Counted from the first letter of the stretch, positions 1 through 8,772 are shown. The stretch: 64,000 bases of DNA from an uncultured Roseovarius sp. (GCF_913057115.1 NZ_CAJXNN010000018.1:1-64000), one strand, 5' to 3'. A program made the numbers and translations. Notes: a model not told the origin generated them from the letters alone.

Positions 1-104
1 TACGTTCTGGCGTGACACTGCCCGGCTCATTCCGGGATGCAGTGAGACGTTAATTGATTGGAATTTAAGGAAGATTAATTCCGGTGGCACCCAGTGAGAA
101 CGTA
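1..104. other. structured element with inverted ends at left window edge
   Basis: No gene is visible. The first eight bases (TACGTTCT) are exactly complementary to 97-104 (AGAACGTA). Between them lie a strong stem-loop at 16-44 (CACTG and CCCGG pairing with CCGGG and CAGTG, loop CTCATT, 3-nt bulge) and a weaker AT-rich one at 60-82 (GGAATT/AATTCC). Together this folds as a three-way junction. It could be a leader RNA of a minus-strand gene left of the window, a small RNA, or a miniature inverted-repeat element. The sequence does not decide between these. Confidence 0.4.
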
Positions 105-119
105 TGACACAAGAAGAAT

Positions 120-300
120 ACCCCTCCGGCGGGAGTATTTTGGGAAAGATGAACAGGGGCGCCCCTTACTCTTCATCTTTCGCGAAATACTCCGGGGGGC
201 TTTGAAAATCCTATTTTCAAAGTAGGGGCAGCGCCCCCATTGGGCGCGCGAATGCGCGCTGATCCTGCCGCGCCGCAGGCGCGTCCTTTTGAGAGCAGGG
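120..300. repeat. mosaic intergenic hairpin element, copy A
   Basis: This non-coding stretch lies just past the 3' end of purK. It contains a 22-bp inverted repeat (132-153 with 172-193, 20 of 22 matching), a perfect 10-bp hairpin at 200-222 (CTTTGAAAAT, loop CCT), then GC-rich stems GGGGCAGCGCCCC, a GCGCGC/GCGCGC pair and CGCGCCGCAGGCGCG. The same modules recur in the same order at 9340-9460. The 123-153 segment recurs inverted at 59028-59058 with one mismatch. It is probably a dispersed 3'-flanking repeat that may help end transcription of purK. Confidence 0.6.
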
Positions 301-302
301 CA

Positions 303-1376
303 TCAGCCTTGACGGATCACCCGGTTCACATGGCCCATCTTGCGCCCCGGCTTGACCTCGGCCTTGCTGTAGAGGTGCAGGGCGGCGTCGCGGTCTTGCG
401 CGATGTCCGGCACCTTGTCCATGTCCTCGCCGATCAGGTTTTCCATCACCACATCGGCGTAGCGCCCGCCATCGCCCAGCGGCCAGCCGGCAACGGCACG
501 GATGTGTTGCTCAAACTGATCCACAGTGCAGCCTTGCTGCGTCCAATGGCCCGAGTTGTGCACGCGCGGGGCGATTTCGTTGACCACCAAGCCTTGCGGC
601 GTCACGAAAAGCTCCACGCCCATGACGCCCACGTAGTTCAGCGCATTGAGGATTTTGCCCGCCATCAGCACCGCATCGGTGCGCTGTGCGGTGCTCAGGC
701 GCGCGGGCACTGTGGTGGTGCGCAGGATGCCACCTTCGTGCACGTTCTCGCCCGGATCGAAACAGGCCACATCGCCGGAAGCGCTACGCGCGCCTATGAC
801 TGAAACCTCGTGGCTGAACGCGACAAATCCCTCAAGGATCGCCTCTTGCCCGGTCATATCCGCCAGCGCTTGGGAGGCGTCGCCCGCTTGCATGATCCGT
901 GCCTGCCCCTTGCCGTCATAGCCGAAGCGCCGGGTTTTCAGGATCGCGGGCAGCCCGATCTTTGCAATCGCCGCTTCCAGATCTTCGGCCGTGGTCACGG
1001 CGGCATAGGGCGCGGTGGTCAGGCCCAAGTCAGAGAGAAAATCCTTTTCGGTCAAGCGGTCCTGGCTGATGCGCAAGGCCTCGCGCCCCGGACGCACGGG
1101 GACCAGCGATTCGATCAGGTCCAGTGCGGCGGTGGGGATGTTTTCGAATTCATAGGTGACCACATCCACGGCTTCGGCAAAGCGGCGCAGGGCCTCTTCA
1201 TCGTTGTAAGCGGCCTTGAAATGGAAATTCGACACATGGCTGGCCGGGCAATCGCCGCCGGGCTCGAACACACAGGTTTTGAAGCCCAGTCGGGAGGCCG
1301 CAACCGAGAGCATCCGGCCCAATTGGCCGCCGCCCAGGATCCCGATGGTGGCGCCGGTGGTCAGGGGGTCAGTCAT
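303..1376 (-). CDS. purK: N5-carboxyaminoimidazole ribonucleotide synthase
   Basis: PurK is a cytosolic ATP-grasp enzyme that carboxylates 5-aminoimidazole ribonucleotide with ATP and bicarbonate to N5-CAIR in purine synthesis. The 357-residue product starts with a Rossmann-like loop ([12 protein letters not shown]), has the ATP-grasp lid segment [12 protein letters not shown] and ends the grasp domain with [13 protein letters not shown], which is diagnostic for PurK. I chose the ATG at 1376 because it gives the usual N-terminus ([17 protein letters not shown]) and overlaps the purE stop by 8 bp. An in-frame upstream extension to 1427 would lie inside purE. It forms a purE-purK operon, and the product passes directly to PurE. 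Confidence 0.95.
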   Translation of the reverse strand: MTDPLTTGATIGILGGGQLGRMLSVAASRLGFKTCVFEPGGDCPASHVSNFHFKAAYNDEEALRRFAEAVDVVTYEFENIPTAALDLIESLVPVRPGREALRISQDRLTEKDFLSDLGLTTAPYAAVTTAEDLEAAIAKIGLPAILKTRRFGYDGKGQARIMQAGDASQALADMTGQEAILEGFVAFSHEVSVIGARSASGDVACFDPGENVHEGGILRTTTVPARLSTAQRTDAVLMAGKILNALNYVGVMGVELFVTPQGLVVNEIAPRVHNSGHWTQQGCTVDQFEQHIRAVAGWPLGDGGRYADVVMENLIGEDMDKVPDIAQDRDAALHLYSKAEVKPGRKMGHVNRVIRQG

Positions 1377-1857
1377 CTTGCGGCTCGTCTGGAATGGAGG
1401 CGGAAAGGGCCTCGCGCCATGCGTCAAGGCGGGTGGCGAGGGCGTGGTCGTGGGTGGCCAAAATCCCAGCCGCCATCAGGCCTGCATTGGCCGCGCCCGG
1501 AGCACCAATGGCCATGGTCGCCACCGGAAAGCCCTTGGGCATCTGCACGATGGAATAGAGGCTGTCGACGCCCGAAAGCGCCTTGGTCTGAACCGGCACA
1601 CCCACAACGGGCACGCGGGTTTTGCTGGCCATCATGCCCGGCAAATGCGCGGCACCACCAGCCCCGGCGATAATCACTTTCAAACCGCGCTCAGCGGCGG
1701 TTTTGCCGTAGTCCCACAGGCGGTCGGGCGTGCGATGGGCCGAGACGATCTTGGTCTCATAGGCGACGCCCAGTTCATCAAGAATGGTGGCGGCCTCGCG
1801 CATGGTTGGCCAATCGGATTGGCTGCCCATGATAATGCCCACTTGGATCTCTGCCAT
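1369..1857 (-). CDS. purE: N5-carboxyaminoimidazole ribonucleotide mutase
   Basis: PurE is a cytosolic class I mutase that converts N5-CAIR to 4-carboxyaminoimidazole ribonucleotide. At 162 residues it has the normal family length. Visible motifs are GSQSDWPTM near the start, the catalytic SAHRTPDR loop and [14 protein letters not shown], which bind the substrate phosphate and base. It is the first gene of purE-purK, and its stop overlaps the purK start. A small YdcH-type gene on the same strand ends about 50 bp upstream of it. Confidence 0.95.
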   Translation of the reverse strand: MAEIQVGIIMGSQSDWPTMREAATILDELGVAYETKIVSAHRTPDRLWDYGKTAAERGLKVIIAGAGGAAHLPGMMASKTRVPVVGVPVQTKALSGVDSLYSIVQMPKGFPVATMAIGAPGAANAGLMAAGILATHDHALATRLDAWREALSASIPDEPQDD

Positions 1858-1905
1858 GTCTCATGCCCCTTGCAATGAAGGGCGCACTATACGCATCACG
1901 CGGGC

Positions 1906-2130
1906 TTACGCAATAATGTCCGGATAGAGCCTGTCTTCGATATAGGCGATCATGTCCTTGAGGCGCAGTTTTTGCTGTTTCAGCCGCTTGAGGGTCAGCG
2001 GATCGCGCGCGCCTTTTTCTTCGAGCGCGGTAATCGCCTCGTCCAGGTCGCGGTGTTGGCGGCGGAATTCCTCCAACTCGACGCGCAGGACCTCGTCGGA
2101 TTTCATCGACAGATCGCCAAAAGCGTTCAT
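1906..2130 (-). CDS. YdcH/DUF465 family small helical protein
   Basis: This is a 74-residue, highly charged, all-helical protein that matches the YdcH (DUF465) pattern: an N-terminal helix rich in E, R and L, then DPLTLKRLKQQKLRLKDMIAYIEDRL. Such proteins are small coiled-coil hairpins, common in Rhodobacteraceae and of unknown biochemical role. It lies on the purE strand about 50 bp upstream of purE and could be cotranscribed. A second, diverged family member lies at 63303-63539. Confidence 0.85.
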   Translation of the reverse strand: MNAFGDLSMKSDEVLRVELEEFRRQHRDLDEAITALEEKGARDPLTLKRLKQQKLRLKDMIAYIEDRLYPDIIA

Positions 2131-2288
2131 GGCTCACGATTCCTTATCATGCGGAGTTTCAAGATACTGTATTCGCGCGATTTCGCAAAGCCCTTGCACA
2201 GCGCCAAAGCAGCCCCCATATTTCACGCGTGGGGTTGCCGTAACGGGGCCGCACGTTGGACTGTCGCTTTGAATATAAGGACGTGTCG

Positions 2289-2702
2289 ATGACCAAGATG
2301 ACATTGGGGGCACACCCCTATATGCTGGGGTTTGAGCAGTTGGAGCGTATGCTGGAACGCAGCGCGAAATCGGGCAACGAAGGTTACCCGCCGTTCAACA
2401 TCGAACAAACCTCGGAGAATTCCTATCGCATCACGCTGGCTGTGGCTGGCTTTGCCGAGGATGATTTGGCGATTACCGTTGAAGACCGGCAGTTGGTGAT
2501 CCGCGGCCGTCAATCCGACGACAGCCAAGACAGGGTTTTTCTGCACCGTGGCATTGCCGCGCGCCAATTCCAACGCTCTTTCGTGTTGGCCGATGGCGTT
2601 GAAGTTGGCGATGCGATCATGGAAAACGGTCTGCTTCATGTGGACCTGACCCGCGCGCAACCGGAGAGCGTGGTGCAGAGAATCAAGATCAACAAGGGGT
2701 AA
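2289..2702 (+). CDS. Hsp20-family small heat-shock protein
   Basis: This is an ATP-independent holdase chaperone of the alpha-crystallin/IbpA class. The 137-residue product has a short N-terminal arm, then the alpha-crystallin domain: FNIEQTSENSYRITLAVAGF, the VEDRQLVIRGRQ strand pair, and the LHRGIAARQFQRSFVLADGV segment typical of IbpA-like proteins. The ATG at 2289 is preferred over 2256 because an AAGGA lies about 8 bp upstream. It sits 5 bp before a DUF1150 gene, a pairing seen widely in Rhodobacterales. No heat-shock promoter could be assigned with confidence. Confidence 0.92.
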   Translation: MTKMTLGAHPYMLGFEQLERMLERSAKSGNEGYPPFNIEQTSENSYRITLAVAGFAEDDLAITVEDRQLVIRGRQSDDSQDRVFLHRGIAARQFQRSFVLADGVEVGDAIMENGLLHVDLTRAQPESVVQRIKINKG

Positions 2703-2707
2703 GCGAG

Positions 2708-2935
2708 ATGCAGACACCATATGATTTCGGCGCCGAAGCGGGCCGTCCCATCGTCTATGTGCGCGCGGTCAAGGTGGCCGACCTGCCCGAGGATATGCGC
2801 GAGCAAGCCATGGGCAGCGAGACTCTTTATGCCGTGCATACGTCCGACGGCGAGCGCCTTGCGTTGGTGCGGGACAGGCGCTTGGCCTTCATCCTGGCCC
2901 GTCAGAACGACATGGAGCCAGTGACGGTTCACTAA
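2708..2935 (+). CDS. DUF1150 family protein
   Basis: This 75-residue protein matches DUF1150, with the core YVRAVKVADLPEDMREQA then LYAVHTSDGERLALVRDRRLAFILARQNDM. The family is small, soluble, limited mainly to alphaproteobacteria and functionally uncharacterised. It follows the Hsp20 gene by 5 bp with a Shine-Dalgarno-like stretch around that gene's stop. The two are almost certainly one transcript, suggesting a stress-linked role, but that is inference only. Confidence 0.9.
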   Translation: MQTPYDFGAEAGRPIVYVRAVKVADLPEDMREQAMGSETLYAVHTSDGERLALVRDRRLAFILARQNDMEPVTVH

Positions 2936-3025
2936 ACCGACGTGGTGGCGCATCTGCGCCACCGGCGCGCTTGCCTTGGAGGGGCGCAGCGCATAATCAC
3001 CCGGTGTTGACCACCGGAGTGTCCC

Positions 3026-3904
3026 ATGTCCAACGATCAGCCCGTAGTTGCGATCCTGCCCAACCATGTCAAACTGGGTTGGACACCCGGTTCATTGCCG
3101 CTTGATGATATGATATGGCCCTTGGGGCAGCCCGACCGGCTGAAGGGCGGCGCATTGCGCGACCTCACGCCGGAGGATCATTTGATCGTCTTCCCGCGCG
3201 GCATGATCCATTGGCGTTTGGGCTTTGGCACCCGTGCCAAGGTATCGGTCATGATCCTTGAACCGCAAGCGATCCACGGCAAGCATGCGCGCCGCCTGCG
3301 CCTGTCTTATCGGCGCTTTTTCCGAGTGCTGAGCTTTTACGAGGATCTCTGCGCAACCCTGCCCAACGTTTTGTTCTTCCCCTTTGGAAGTACCTGGGTT
3401 CCGGATTGGCGGGAGCTCGAGATTGAAAAGGTCGAAATGTGCTCGCTGATCGCATCGGCCAAACGCTCGCTTGCTGGGCACGCGCTGCGCCACGAAATCG
3501 CCGATTGGGCGAATTCCCAAGGTATCGCCCTCGATGTCATGGGCGGGGGGTATCGGCCGTTCAAGGACAAGGCGGACGGGCTTGCGCCCTATCGCTACTC
3601 GGTGGTGATCGAAAACGTGCGCGAGCGGCATTACTTCACCGAGAAACTGATTGATGCGATCCTTTGCAAAACCGTCCCGATCTACTGGGGTTGCCCCAAT
3701 ATTGGCGACTATTTCGATACCTCGGGTATGGTGATCTGCGACAGCGCCGAGGATGTAAGGGCGGCGCTCTGCGCGATGTCCGAAGACGATTATGCGGCGC
3801 GTCTGCCTGCGCTTGAGGCTGCGCGCGGCCAAGCTGACGACTACGGCGATGTCTACGGACGCGCCGCTCGTGCCTTGCTTGAGGCCTCAGGCCAAATGCC
3901 ATAG
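3026..3904 (+). CDS. glycosyltransferase family 10-like (fucosyltransferase fold)
   Basis: This 292-residue protein probably transfers a deoxyhexose from a nucleotide sugar onto a surface glycan. Its C-terminal half carries the GT10 signature YRYSVVIENVRERHYFTEKL followed by DAILCKTVPIYWGCPNIGDYF, the nucleotide-sugar binding region of alpha-1,3-fucosyltransferases. The N-terminal half is poorly recognisable. There is no signal peptide or membrane helix. Its 3' end overlaps the convergent glycosyltransferase gene by 52 bp. The actual donor and acceptor are unknown. Confidence 0.8.
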   Translation: MSNDQPVVAILPNHVKLGWTPGSLPLDDMIWPLGQPDRLKGGALRDLTPEDHLIVFPRGMIHWRLGFGTRAKVSVMILEPQAIHGKHARRLRLSYRRFFRVLSFYEDLCATLPNVLFFPFGSTWVPDWRELEIEKVEMCSLIASAKRSLAGHALRHEIADWANSQGIALDVMGGGYRPFKDKADGLAPYRYSVVIENVRERHYFTEKLIDAILCKTVPIYWGCPNIGDYFDTSGMVICDSAEDVRAALCAMSEDDYAARLPALEAARGQADDYGDVYGRAARALLEASGQMP

Positions 3905-4575
3905 CGTCGGGTCAACGCCTCTGCGCAGGCCAGGTTGGCCGCATGCCGATCTTTGCCGCCGACCTTTGCTACCTGCAAGGCATGGGCATCATCAAAGGCA
4001 GGCCGCATCGCGGCACGGGCCCTTGCGACCTCGCACAGCGCGATCCCCTGCCGGGCCAATTGCCCTGACAGCCAGATATCGTCGACGGGCCACGCCGCAT
4101 CGGGTGGGGTCATGTCCGGGGCCGCCAACCAAGCCGGATCAACGCAGACACCTGAAAACCCTTGGGCAATATCGGTGAACCCCGGCGCGGCACGGGTTTG
4201 CCGTTTCAAGCGCCTGACCGAATACCCTTGGCCCGTGCTTGCCACGCCATCGCCCGCGCTCTGCAAAAGCGCCGCCGCCCAGCCGGGGCCATAGGCCCAA
4301 TCGTCATCGCAATAGATCAGTCGGTCCACCTTGCCTGCCAGATACCGCGAGGCGATCAAGGCCTTTCCCGCCGGGCCGAGGTCATGCTCAGACCACAACA
4401 GGTTTACCCCAGCGGGCAGAGCCGGGGGATGAACCACCCCGGAAAACCGGCGGTAGCTGCGCGGCAGGCAAAGATACACTGCCACGGGTGCCGGCCGTTG
4501 CGCCGAAAGCGCCTGCAAAACCGGTCCAAGCCGGTCAAAGCGCGGCGGAATCGAGGTAAGCGAAATCGCGTACAT
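3853..4575 (-). CDS. glycosyltransferase family 2-like protein
   Basis: This 240-residue cytosolic protein has a GT-A type arrangement: an N-terminal strand (MYAISLTSIPPRF), the aspartate-rich site LIYCDDDWAYG near residue 88 and a later acid pair (WPVDDIWLSGQLARQG) that would complete the active site. The family transfers sugars from nucleotide donors; substrates cannot be told. Its 3' 52 bp run antisense through the end of the GT10-like gene, which is unusual for two intact genes. Upstream lies the hairpin that probably ends the sulfate-activation transcript. Confidence 0.65.
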   Translation of the reverse strand: MYAISLTSIPPRFDRLGPVLQALSAQRPAPVAVYLCLPRSYRRFSGVVHPPALPAGVNLLWSEHDLGPAGKALIASRYLAGKVDRLIYCDDDWAYGPGWAAALLQSAGDGVASTGQGYSVRRLKRQTRAAPGFTDIAQGFSGVCVDPAWLAAPDMTPPDAAWPVDDIWLSGQLARQGIALCEVARARAAMRPAFDDAHALQVAKVGGKDRHAANLACAEALTRRYGIWPEASSKARAARP

Positions 4576-4596
4576 TCGCGGTGCCTAAACGAAATC

Positions 4597-4620
4597 GGGC
4601 CGCCCCGGCAAGGGCGGCCC
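4597..4620 (-). terminator. GC-rich stem-loop after the sulfate-activation gene
   Basis: GGGCCGCCC (4597-4605) pairs perfectly with GGGCGGCCC (4612-4620) around a 6-nt loop. Read on the minus strand, the stem follows the stop of the gene ending at 4675 and is followed by ATTTCGTTT. It is a plausible intrinsic terminator with a weak U-tract. Confidence 0.55.
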
Positions 4621-4674
4621 GTGTAGTCGAAAAGCGCTCCGCAGGCCTTGTGGCCTTTGTCGCGGAAAAACGGA

Positions 4675-6390
4675 TCAGCCCGCGATCAGGCCCATCTGTT
4701 CCAGCTTCAGAATCACCTGATGGGCGCAGTTGTCCACCTCGGTACCTTCTGTCTCAACCCGCAGTTCGGGGTCGGCAGGCACATCATAGGGATCGGAAAT
4801 CCCGGTGAATTCCTTGATCTTGCCTTCGCGCGCCAGTTTGTACAGGCCCTTGCGGTCGCGGCGTTCGCATTCCTCGATCGAGGTGGCGACATGGACCTCA
4901 ACGAAGGCACCATATTGCTCCACATCTTCGCGCACGGCGCGACGGGTGGTGGCATAGGGGGCAATCGGTGCACAGATCGCGATACCGCCGTTCTTGGTGA
5001 TCTCACTGGCGACATAGCCGATCCGACGGATGTTCAGATCGCGGTGCTCTTTCGAGAAGCCCAACTCGCTTGAAAGGTTCTTGCGCACAATATCCCCATC
5101 CAAAAGGGTCACGGGGCGGCCACCCATCTCCATCAGCTTGACCATAAGCGCGTTGGCGATGGTCGATTTGCCCGAGCCCGAGAAGCCGGTGAAGAACACG
5201 GTAAAGCCCTGTTGGCTGCGCGGCGGCTTGGTGCGGCGCAGTTCGGCCACGACCTCGGGGAAGGAGAACCAATCGGGGATCTCAAGGCCTTCTTGCAACC
5301 GGCGGCGCAATTCGGTGCCCGAGATGTTGAGGATCGTGACATTGTCCTTGTCGGCGATCTCGTCGACGGCTTCGTATTGGGCGCGCTCCTGCACATAGAC
5401 CATGTGCTTGAAGTCAACCATTTCGATGCCGATTTCCTCCTGATGCTCGCGGAAGAGGTCCTGCGCATCGTAGGGGCCATAGAAGTCTTCGCCCTGGCTG
5501 TTCTTGCCGGGGCCGGCATGGTCGCGGCCAACGATGAAATGGGTGCAGCCATGGTTTTTGCGGATCAACCCGTGCCAGACGGCCTCGCGCGGGCCGGCCA
5601 TCCGCATGGCAAGGTTCAAAAGGCTCATCGTGGTGGTCGAGCCGGGATATTTGTCCAGCACCGCCTCGTAGCAGCGCACGCGCGTGAAGTGATCCACATC
5701 ACCCGGTTTGGTCATGCCGACAACGGGATGAATCAACAGGTTCGCCTCGGCTTCTTTCGCCGCGCGGAACGTCAGTTCCTGATGCGCGCGGTGCAGCGGG
5801 TTGCGCGTTTGGAAGGCGACAACCTTGCGCCAGCCCAGCTTGCGAAAATAGGCGCGCAATTCATTGGGCGTGTCACGGCGACCACGGAAATCATAGTGCA
5901 CGGGTTGCTGAATCCCGGTGACCGGCCCGCCCAGATACACCTTGCCCGCGGTGTTATGCAGGTAATTCACCGCCGGATGCGCCTCGTCGTCGGCGCCGAA
6001 AACCTTCTCGGCTTCGCGCGACTTGTTGGGCGTCCAACGGTCGGTGACCGTCATCGTGGCAAGGATCACACCTTCCTGATCCCGAAGGGCGATATCTTGG
6101 CCCAGCTCGATTCCCTCGGCAAAGCTTTCCGAGACATCCAGCGTGATGGGCATCGGCCAAAGCGTCCCATCGGCCAGCCGCATGTTCTCGACAACGCCGT
6201 TGTAATCCTCTTCCGACAAAAAGCCTTTAAGCGGGTTGAACCCGCCGTTCATCAAAAGCTCCAGATCGCAAATCTGGCGTGGGGTCATATCCCAGCTTGT
6301 CAAATCGGCGGCTTCAACTTTCAGCTTCTGGGCTGACTCGTAGGAAACGAAAAGTTCGGGGATAGGGGCCAGGTTCGGCTGGTGCATCAC
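4675..6390 (-). CDS. bifunctional sulfate adenylyltransferase / adenylylsulfate kinase
   Basis: This enzyme makes APS from ATP and sulfate, then phosphorylates it to PAPS, feeding cysteine synthesis and sulfation. The 571-residue protein begins with the PUA-like and ATP-sulfurylase domains (about 1-390): QTRNPLHRAH at 194-203 is the catalytic HxxH loop and GRDHAGPG follows. The C-terminal domain (about 395-571) is APS kinase, with P-loop GFSGSGKST and LDGDIVRKNLSSELGFS. The fused SAT-CysC form is common in alphaproteobacteria. Start M1 or M2 cannot be separated. It is monocistronic here, with a hairpin downstream. Confidence 0.93.
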   Translation of the reverse strand: MMHQPNLAPIPELFVSYESAQKLKVEAADLTSWDMTPRQICDLELLMNGGFNPLKGFLSEEDYNGVVENMRLADGTLWPMPITLDVSESFAEGIELGQDIALRDQEGVILATMTVTDRWTPNKSREAEKVFGADDEAHPAVNYLHNTAGKVYLGGPVTGIQQPVHYDFRGRRDTPNELRAYFRKLGWRKVVAFQTRNPLHRAHQELTFRAAKEAEANLLIHPVVGMTKPGDVDHFTRVRCYEAVLDKYPGSTTTMSLLNLAMRMAGPREAVWHGLIRKNHGCTHFIVGRDHAGPGKNSQGEDFYGPYDAQDLFREHQEEIGIEMVDFKHMVYVQERAQYEAVDEIADKDNVTILNISGTELRRRLQEGLEIPDWFSFPEVVAELRRTKPPRSQQGFTVFFTGFSGSGKSTIANALMVKLMEMGGRPVTLLDGDIVRKNLSSELGFSKEHRDLNIRRIGYVASEITKNGGIAICAPIAPYATTRRAVREDVEQYGAFVEVHVATSIEECERRDRKGLYKLAREGKIKEFTGISDPYDVPADPELRVETEGTEVDNCAHQVILKLEQMGLIAG

Positions 6391-6570
6391 GACTCTCGGA
6401 TTTGCTTGTAATTCTTTTGGTTCAAGCGCTCTGCGCTCTTCCTCCGCGCCTTAGACCCGAAGGGCCCGTTGGGGCAAGTCATGGCAGCCGGATTTCTGAA
6501 ATAGAGGCAAAAATGACGCGCGCCTTTCGATTATTGGAACGATTTTTCGAAGCCCCCAAACATTCCGGAA

Positions 6571-6584
6571 TTGATATGGATCAG
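6571..6584 (+). promoter_or_regulatory. FNR/FnrL-type box upstream of the cytochrome c peroxidase
   Basis: TTGATATGGATCAG matches the FNR consensus TTGAT-N4-ATCAA at 9 of 10 defined positions. About 21 bp downstream is a -10-like TAGAAT (6607-6612). That puts the box centre near -41.5 relative to a start around 6619, the class II activator position. This predicts low-oxygen activation of the peroxidase gene at 6654. Confidence 0.6.
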
Positions 6585-6653
6585 GGTGCTGTGTCGACCG
6601 GCCTTATAGAATGATTCTAACGCGCGAGATTATGATATCGGAGACTTACTTCA

Positions 6654-7706
6654 ATGAACCATTCTTGGACCCTTGCCCTCGGCACTGCCTCTTGTCTCGC
6701 GCTTGGCGCTGCCGCGCAGGCCTCTGAGCTACGAGATCAGGCGCTGGATATGTTCGCGGCTGTGCCCTCGACCATTCCCGCCATGACCGACAACCCGGTC
6801 ACACCGGAAAAAATCGACCTCGGCAAGGCGCTCTTTTTCGATCCACGCATGTCCGCCTCGGGCGTGTTCTCGTGCAATTCCTGCCACAACCTCGCAACCG
6901 GTGGCGACGACAACATGCCCACCTCCATCGGCCATGGCTGGCAGAAGGGGCCGCGCAATTCCCCCACCGTGCTCAATGCCGTCTTCAACGAGGCGCAATT
7001 CTGGGACGGTCGTGCCGAAGACCTCAAGGCACAGGCCAAAGGCCCGGTTCAGGCGGGTGTGGAAATGGCCAACACGCCGGACAACGTGATCGCCACGCTG
7101 AATTCCATGCCGCAGTATCAGGAGTGGTTCAAAGCCTCCTTCCCGGATGAGGCTGACCCGGTCACCTTCGACAACTTCGCCAAGGCGATCGAGGCTTATG
7201 AGGCCACGCTGATCACTCCCGCGCCTTTCGATGCCTTCCTCAACGGCGATGACGCCGCCATGACGGATGAGGAAAAAGAGGGTCTCGCGCTGTTCATGGA
7301 CAAGGGCTGTGCCTCTTGCCACAACGGGGTGAACCTTGGCGGCAATGGCTACTACCCCTTTGGCCTGATCGAAAAACCCGGTGCCGACATCCTGCCTGAA
7401 AACGATAAAGGCCGCTATGCAGTGACCGAAACGGCTGCCGATGAATATGTCTTCCGCGCTTCGCCCCTGCGCAACATTGACCAGACAGCCCCCTATTTCC
7501 ATTCCGGGCTGGTCTGGGACCTTAAGGTCGCGGTGCAGATCATGGGTGAAAGCCAATTGGGTCAGGACCTGAACGACGAGGAGGCCGACAAGATCGTCGC
7601 CTTTCTCGGCGCATTGACTGGCGAAATGCCCGAGGTGGTTTACCCGGTCCTGCCGGCTGAAACCATGTCCACCCCGCGTCCCACGGGCGAGGTGATGCCG
7701 AACTGA
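6654..7706 (+). CDS. di-heme cytochrome c peroxidase
   Basis: This periplasmic enzyme reduces hydrogen peroxide with electrons from small c-type cytochromes. The 350-residue precursor has a Sec signal peptide (about residues 1-23, ending AAAQAS) and two heme-c sites: CNSCH at 74-78 and CASCH at 219-223. Motifs such as GKALFFDPRMSASG and the C-terminal IDQTAPYFHSG are typical of the CcpA/MauG-like superfamily. An FNR-type box upstream suggests micro-oxic induction. A perfect shared terminator separates it from a convergent LysR gene. Confidence 0.92.
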   Translation: MNHSWTLALGTASCLALGAAAQASELRDQALDMFAAVPSTIPAMTDNPVTPEKIDLGKALFFDPRMSASGVFSCNSCHNLATGGDDNMPTSIGHGWQKGPRNSPTVLNAVFNEAQFWDGRAEDLKAQAKGPVQAGVEMANTPDNVIATLNSMPQYQEWFKASFPDEADPVTFDNFAKAIEAYEATLITPAPFDAFLNGDDAAMTDEEKEGLALFMDKGCASCHNGVNLGGNGYYPFGLIEKPGADILPENDKGRYAVTETAADEYVFRASPLRNIDQTAPYFHSGLVWDLKVAVQIMGESQLGQDLNDEEADKIVAFLGALTGEMPEVVYPVLPAETMSTPRPTGEVMPN

Positions 7707-7725
7707 GTTCCACGACAAGACCTGG

Positions 7726-7752
7726 AAACGGCGCGGTTATCGCGCCGTTTTC
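7726..7752. terminator. bidirectional intrinsic terminator
   Basis: A perfect 10-bp stem AAACGGCGCG/CGCGCCGTTT (7726-7735 and 7741-7750) surrounds the loop GTTAT. The A and T ends let it work in both directions. It sits between the convergent peroxidase and LysR genes, touching the LysR stop codon. Confidence 0.8.
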
Positions 7753-8662
7753 ATTCTGCCGCTGACATTCGCGGCACAGTCGGTTGCGTTTTGGCAACCT
7801 CGGCGAAGATCCAGTCTTTGAACTGCTGGATCATCGGATCGTCGCCACGGCCCTCGGCATGGGCCACCGAGTAAATGACCGCAGGCATGGTGATCGTATC
7901 GAAAAGCCGGATCAAACGCCCACTTGCCACCGTGTCGCGTACCATCGAGTCATAGGCGAGCGACACGCCGCCGCCCTGTTCCGCCGCGGTTGTCGACAAC
8001 TCGCAATTGGGAAAGACAGGGCCGGGTGGCATGGCCTGTGGCGACAGGCCCGCGGCGTCGAACCACTGGTCCCAAGCGTCATCGGTTTCATCGTACATCA
8101 AGGTCATGCGCAACAGATCCTCAGGGTGCTCGATGCCTTCGGCGTCTCGTAATCTTGGACTGATCACGGGGTAACGGCTTGATTGCATCAAGGGATAGGT
8201 TGACACGCCCGGAACGGGCGCATCGGCCCATTGGATCACCAAGTCACTATCGTTTTTGGCGAAATCCAGAGAGGGAGCCCCGGTCGAAACCCGCAGTTGC
8301 ACCCGGTCGGCAAAGGGCAAACCTGACAAGCGCGGCACCAGCCAGCGCGCGGCGAAGCCCGGCGTGCATAGTACCCTGAACGGTCGCTCGCCCGCATGGC
8401 GCACCGCGCGCGTGCTCTCGTCCAGAAAATCCAGAAGCCCGGTCAGCTTCCCGGCATAGGCTTTCCCTGTCAGGGTCAGGTCCAACCGGTTGCCCTCGCG
8501 TTCGAAGAGCGCGGTATCCAGATACGCTTCCAGGGCGCGGATCTGGTGGCTGATCGCAGAGGGAGACAGGCACAATTCCTCCGCTGCCTTCTTGAAGCTC
8601 TTGTATCGTGCAGCGGCTTCAAAGGCCTTGACCGCCGCGAAAGGAGGAAGCTGTCGACCCAT
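7751..8662 (-). CDS. LysR-family transcriptional regulator
   Basis: This 303-residue DNA-binding regulator has an N-terminal winged helix (LPPFAAVKAFEAAARYKSF, then LSPSAISHQIRALEAYL) of the GcvA-like subgroup and a C-terminal periplasmic-binding-like effector domain. I use the ATG at 8662, which has GAAGGA upstream and begins MGRQLPPF as in relatives; a longer frame to 8788 adds 42 unlikely residues. It diverges from the DUF6647 gene, a usual position for a LysR target, but the ligand and targets are unknown. Confidence 0.88.
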   Translation of the reverse strand: MGRQLPPFAAVKAFEAAARYKSFKKAAEELCLSPSAISHQIRALEAYLDTALFEREGNRLDLTLTGKAYAGKLTGLLDFLDESTRAVRHAGERPFRVLCTPGFAARWLVPRLSGLPFADRVQLRVSTGAPSLDFAKNDSDLVIQWADAPVPGVSTYPLMQSSRYPVISPRLRDAEGIEHPEDLLRMTLMYDETDDAWDQWFDAAGLSPQAMPPGPVFPNCELSTTAAEQGGGVSLAYDSMVRDTVASGRLIRLFDTITMPAVIYSVAHAEGRGDDPMIQQFKDWIFAEVAKTQPTVPRMSAAE

Positions 8663-8772
8663 GGCAGGTGAATTTCCTTCATCTGCGGTTGAAAAATGGT
8701 CTTTTGCGCATAACGCGATCGCTAGCATAGCATCTTTTGCACAATCCGTCCAAACCAGATCCGGAGGATGCC

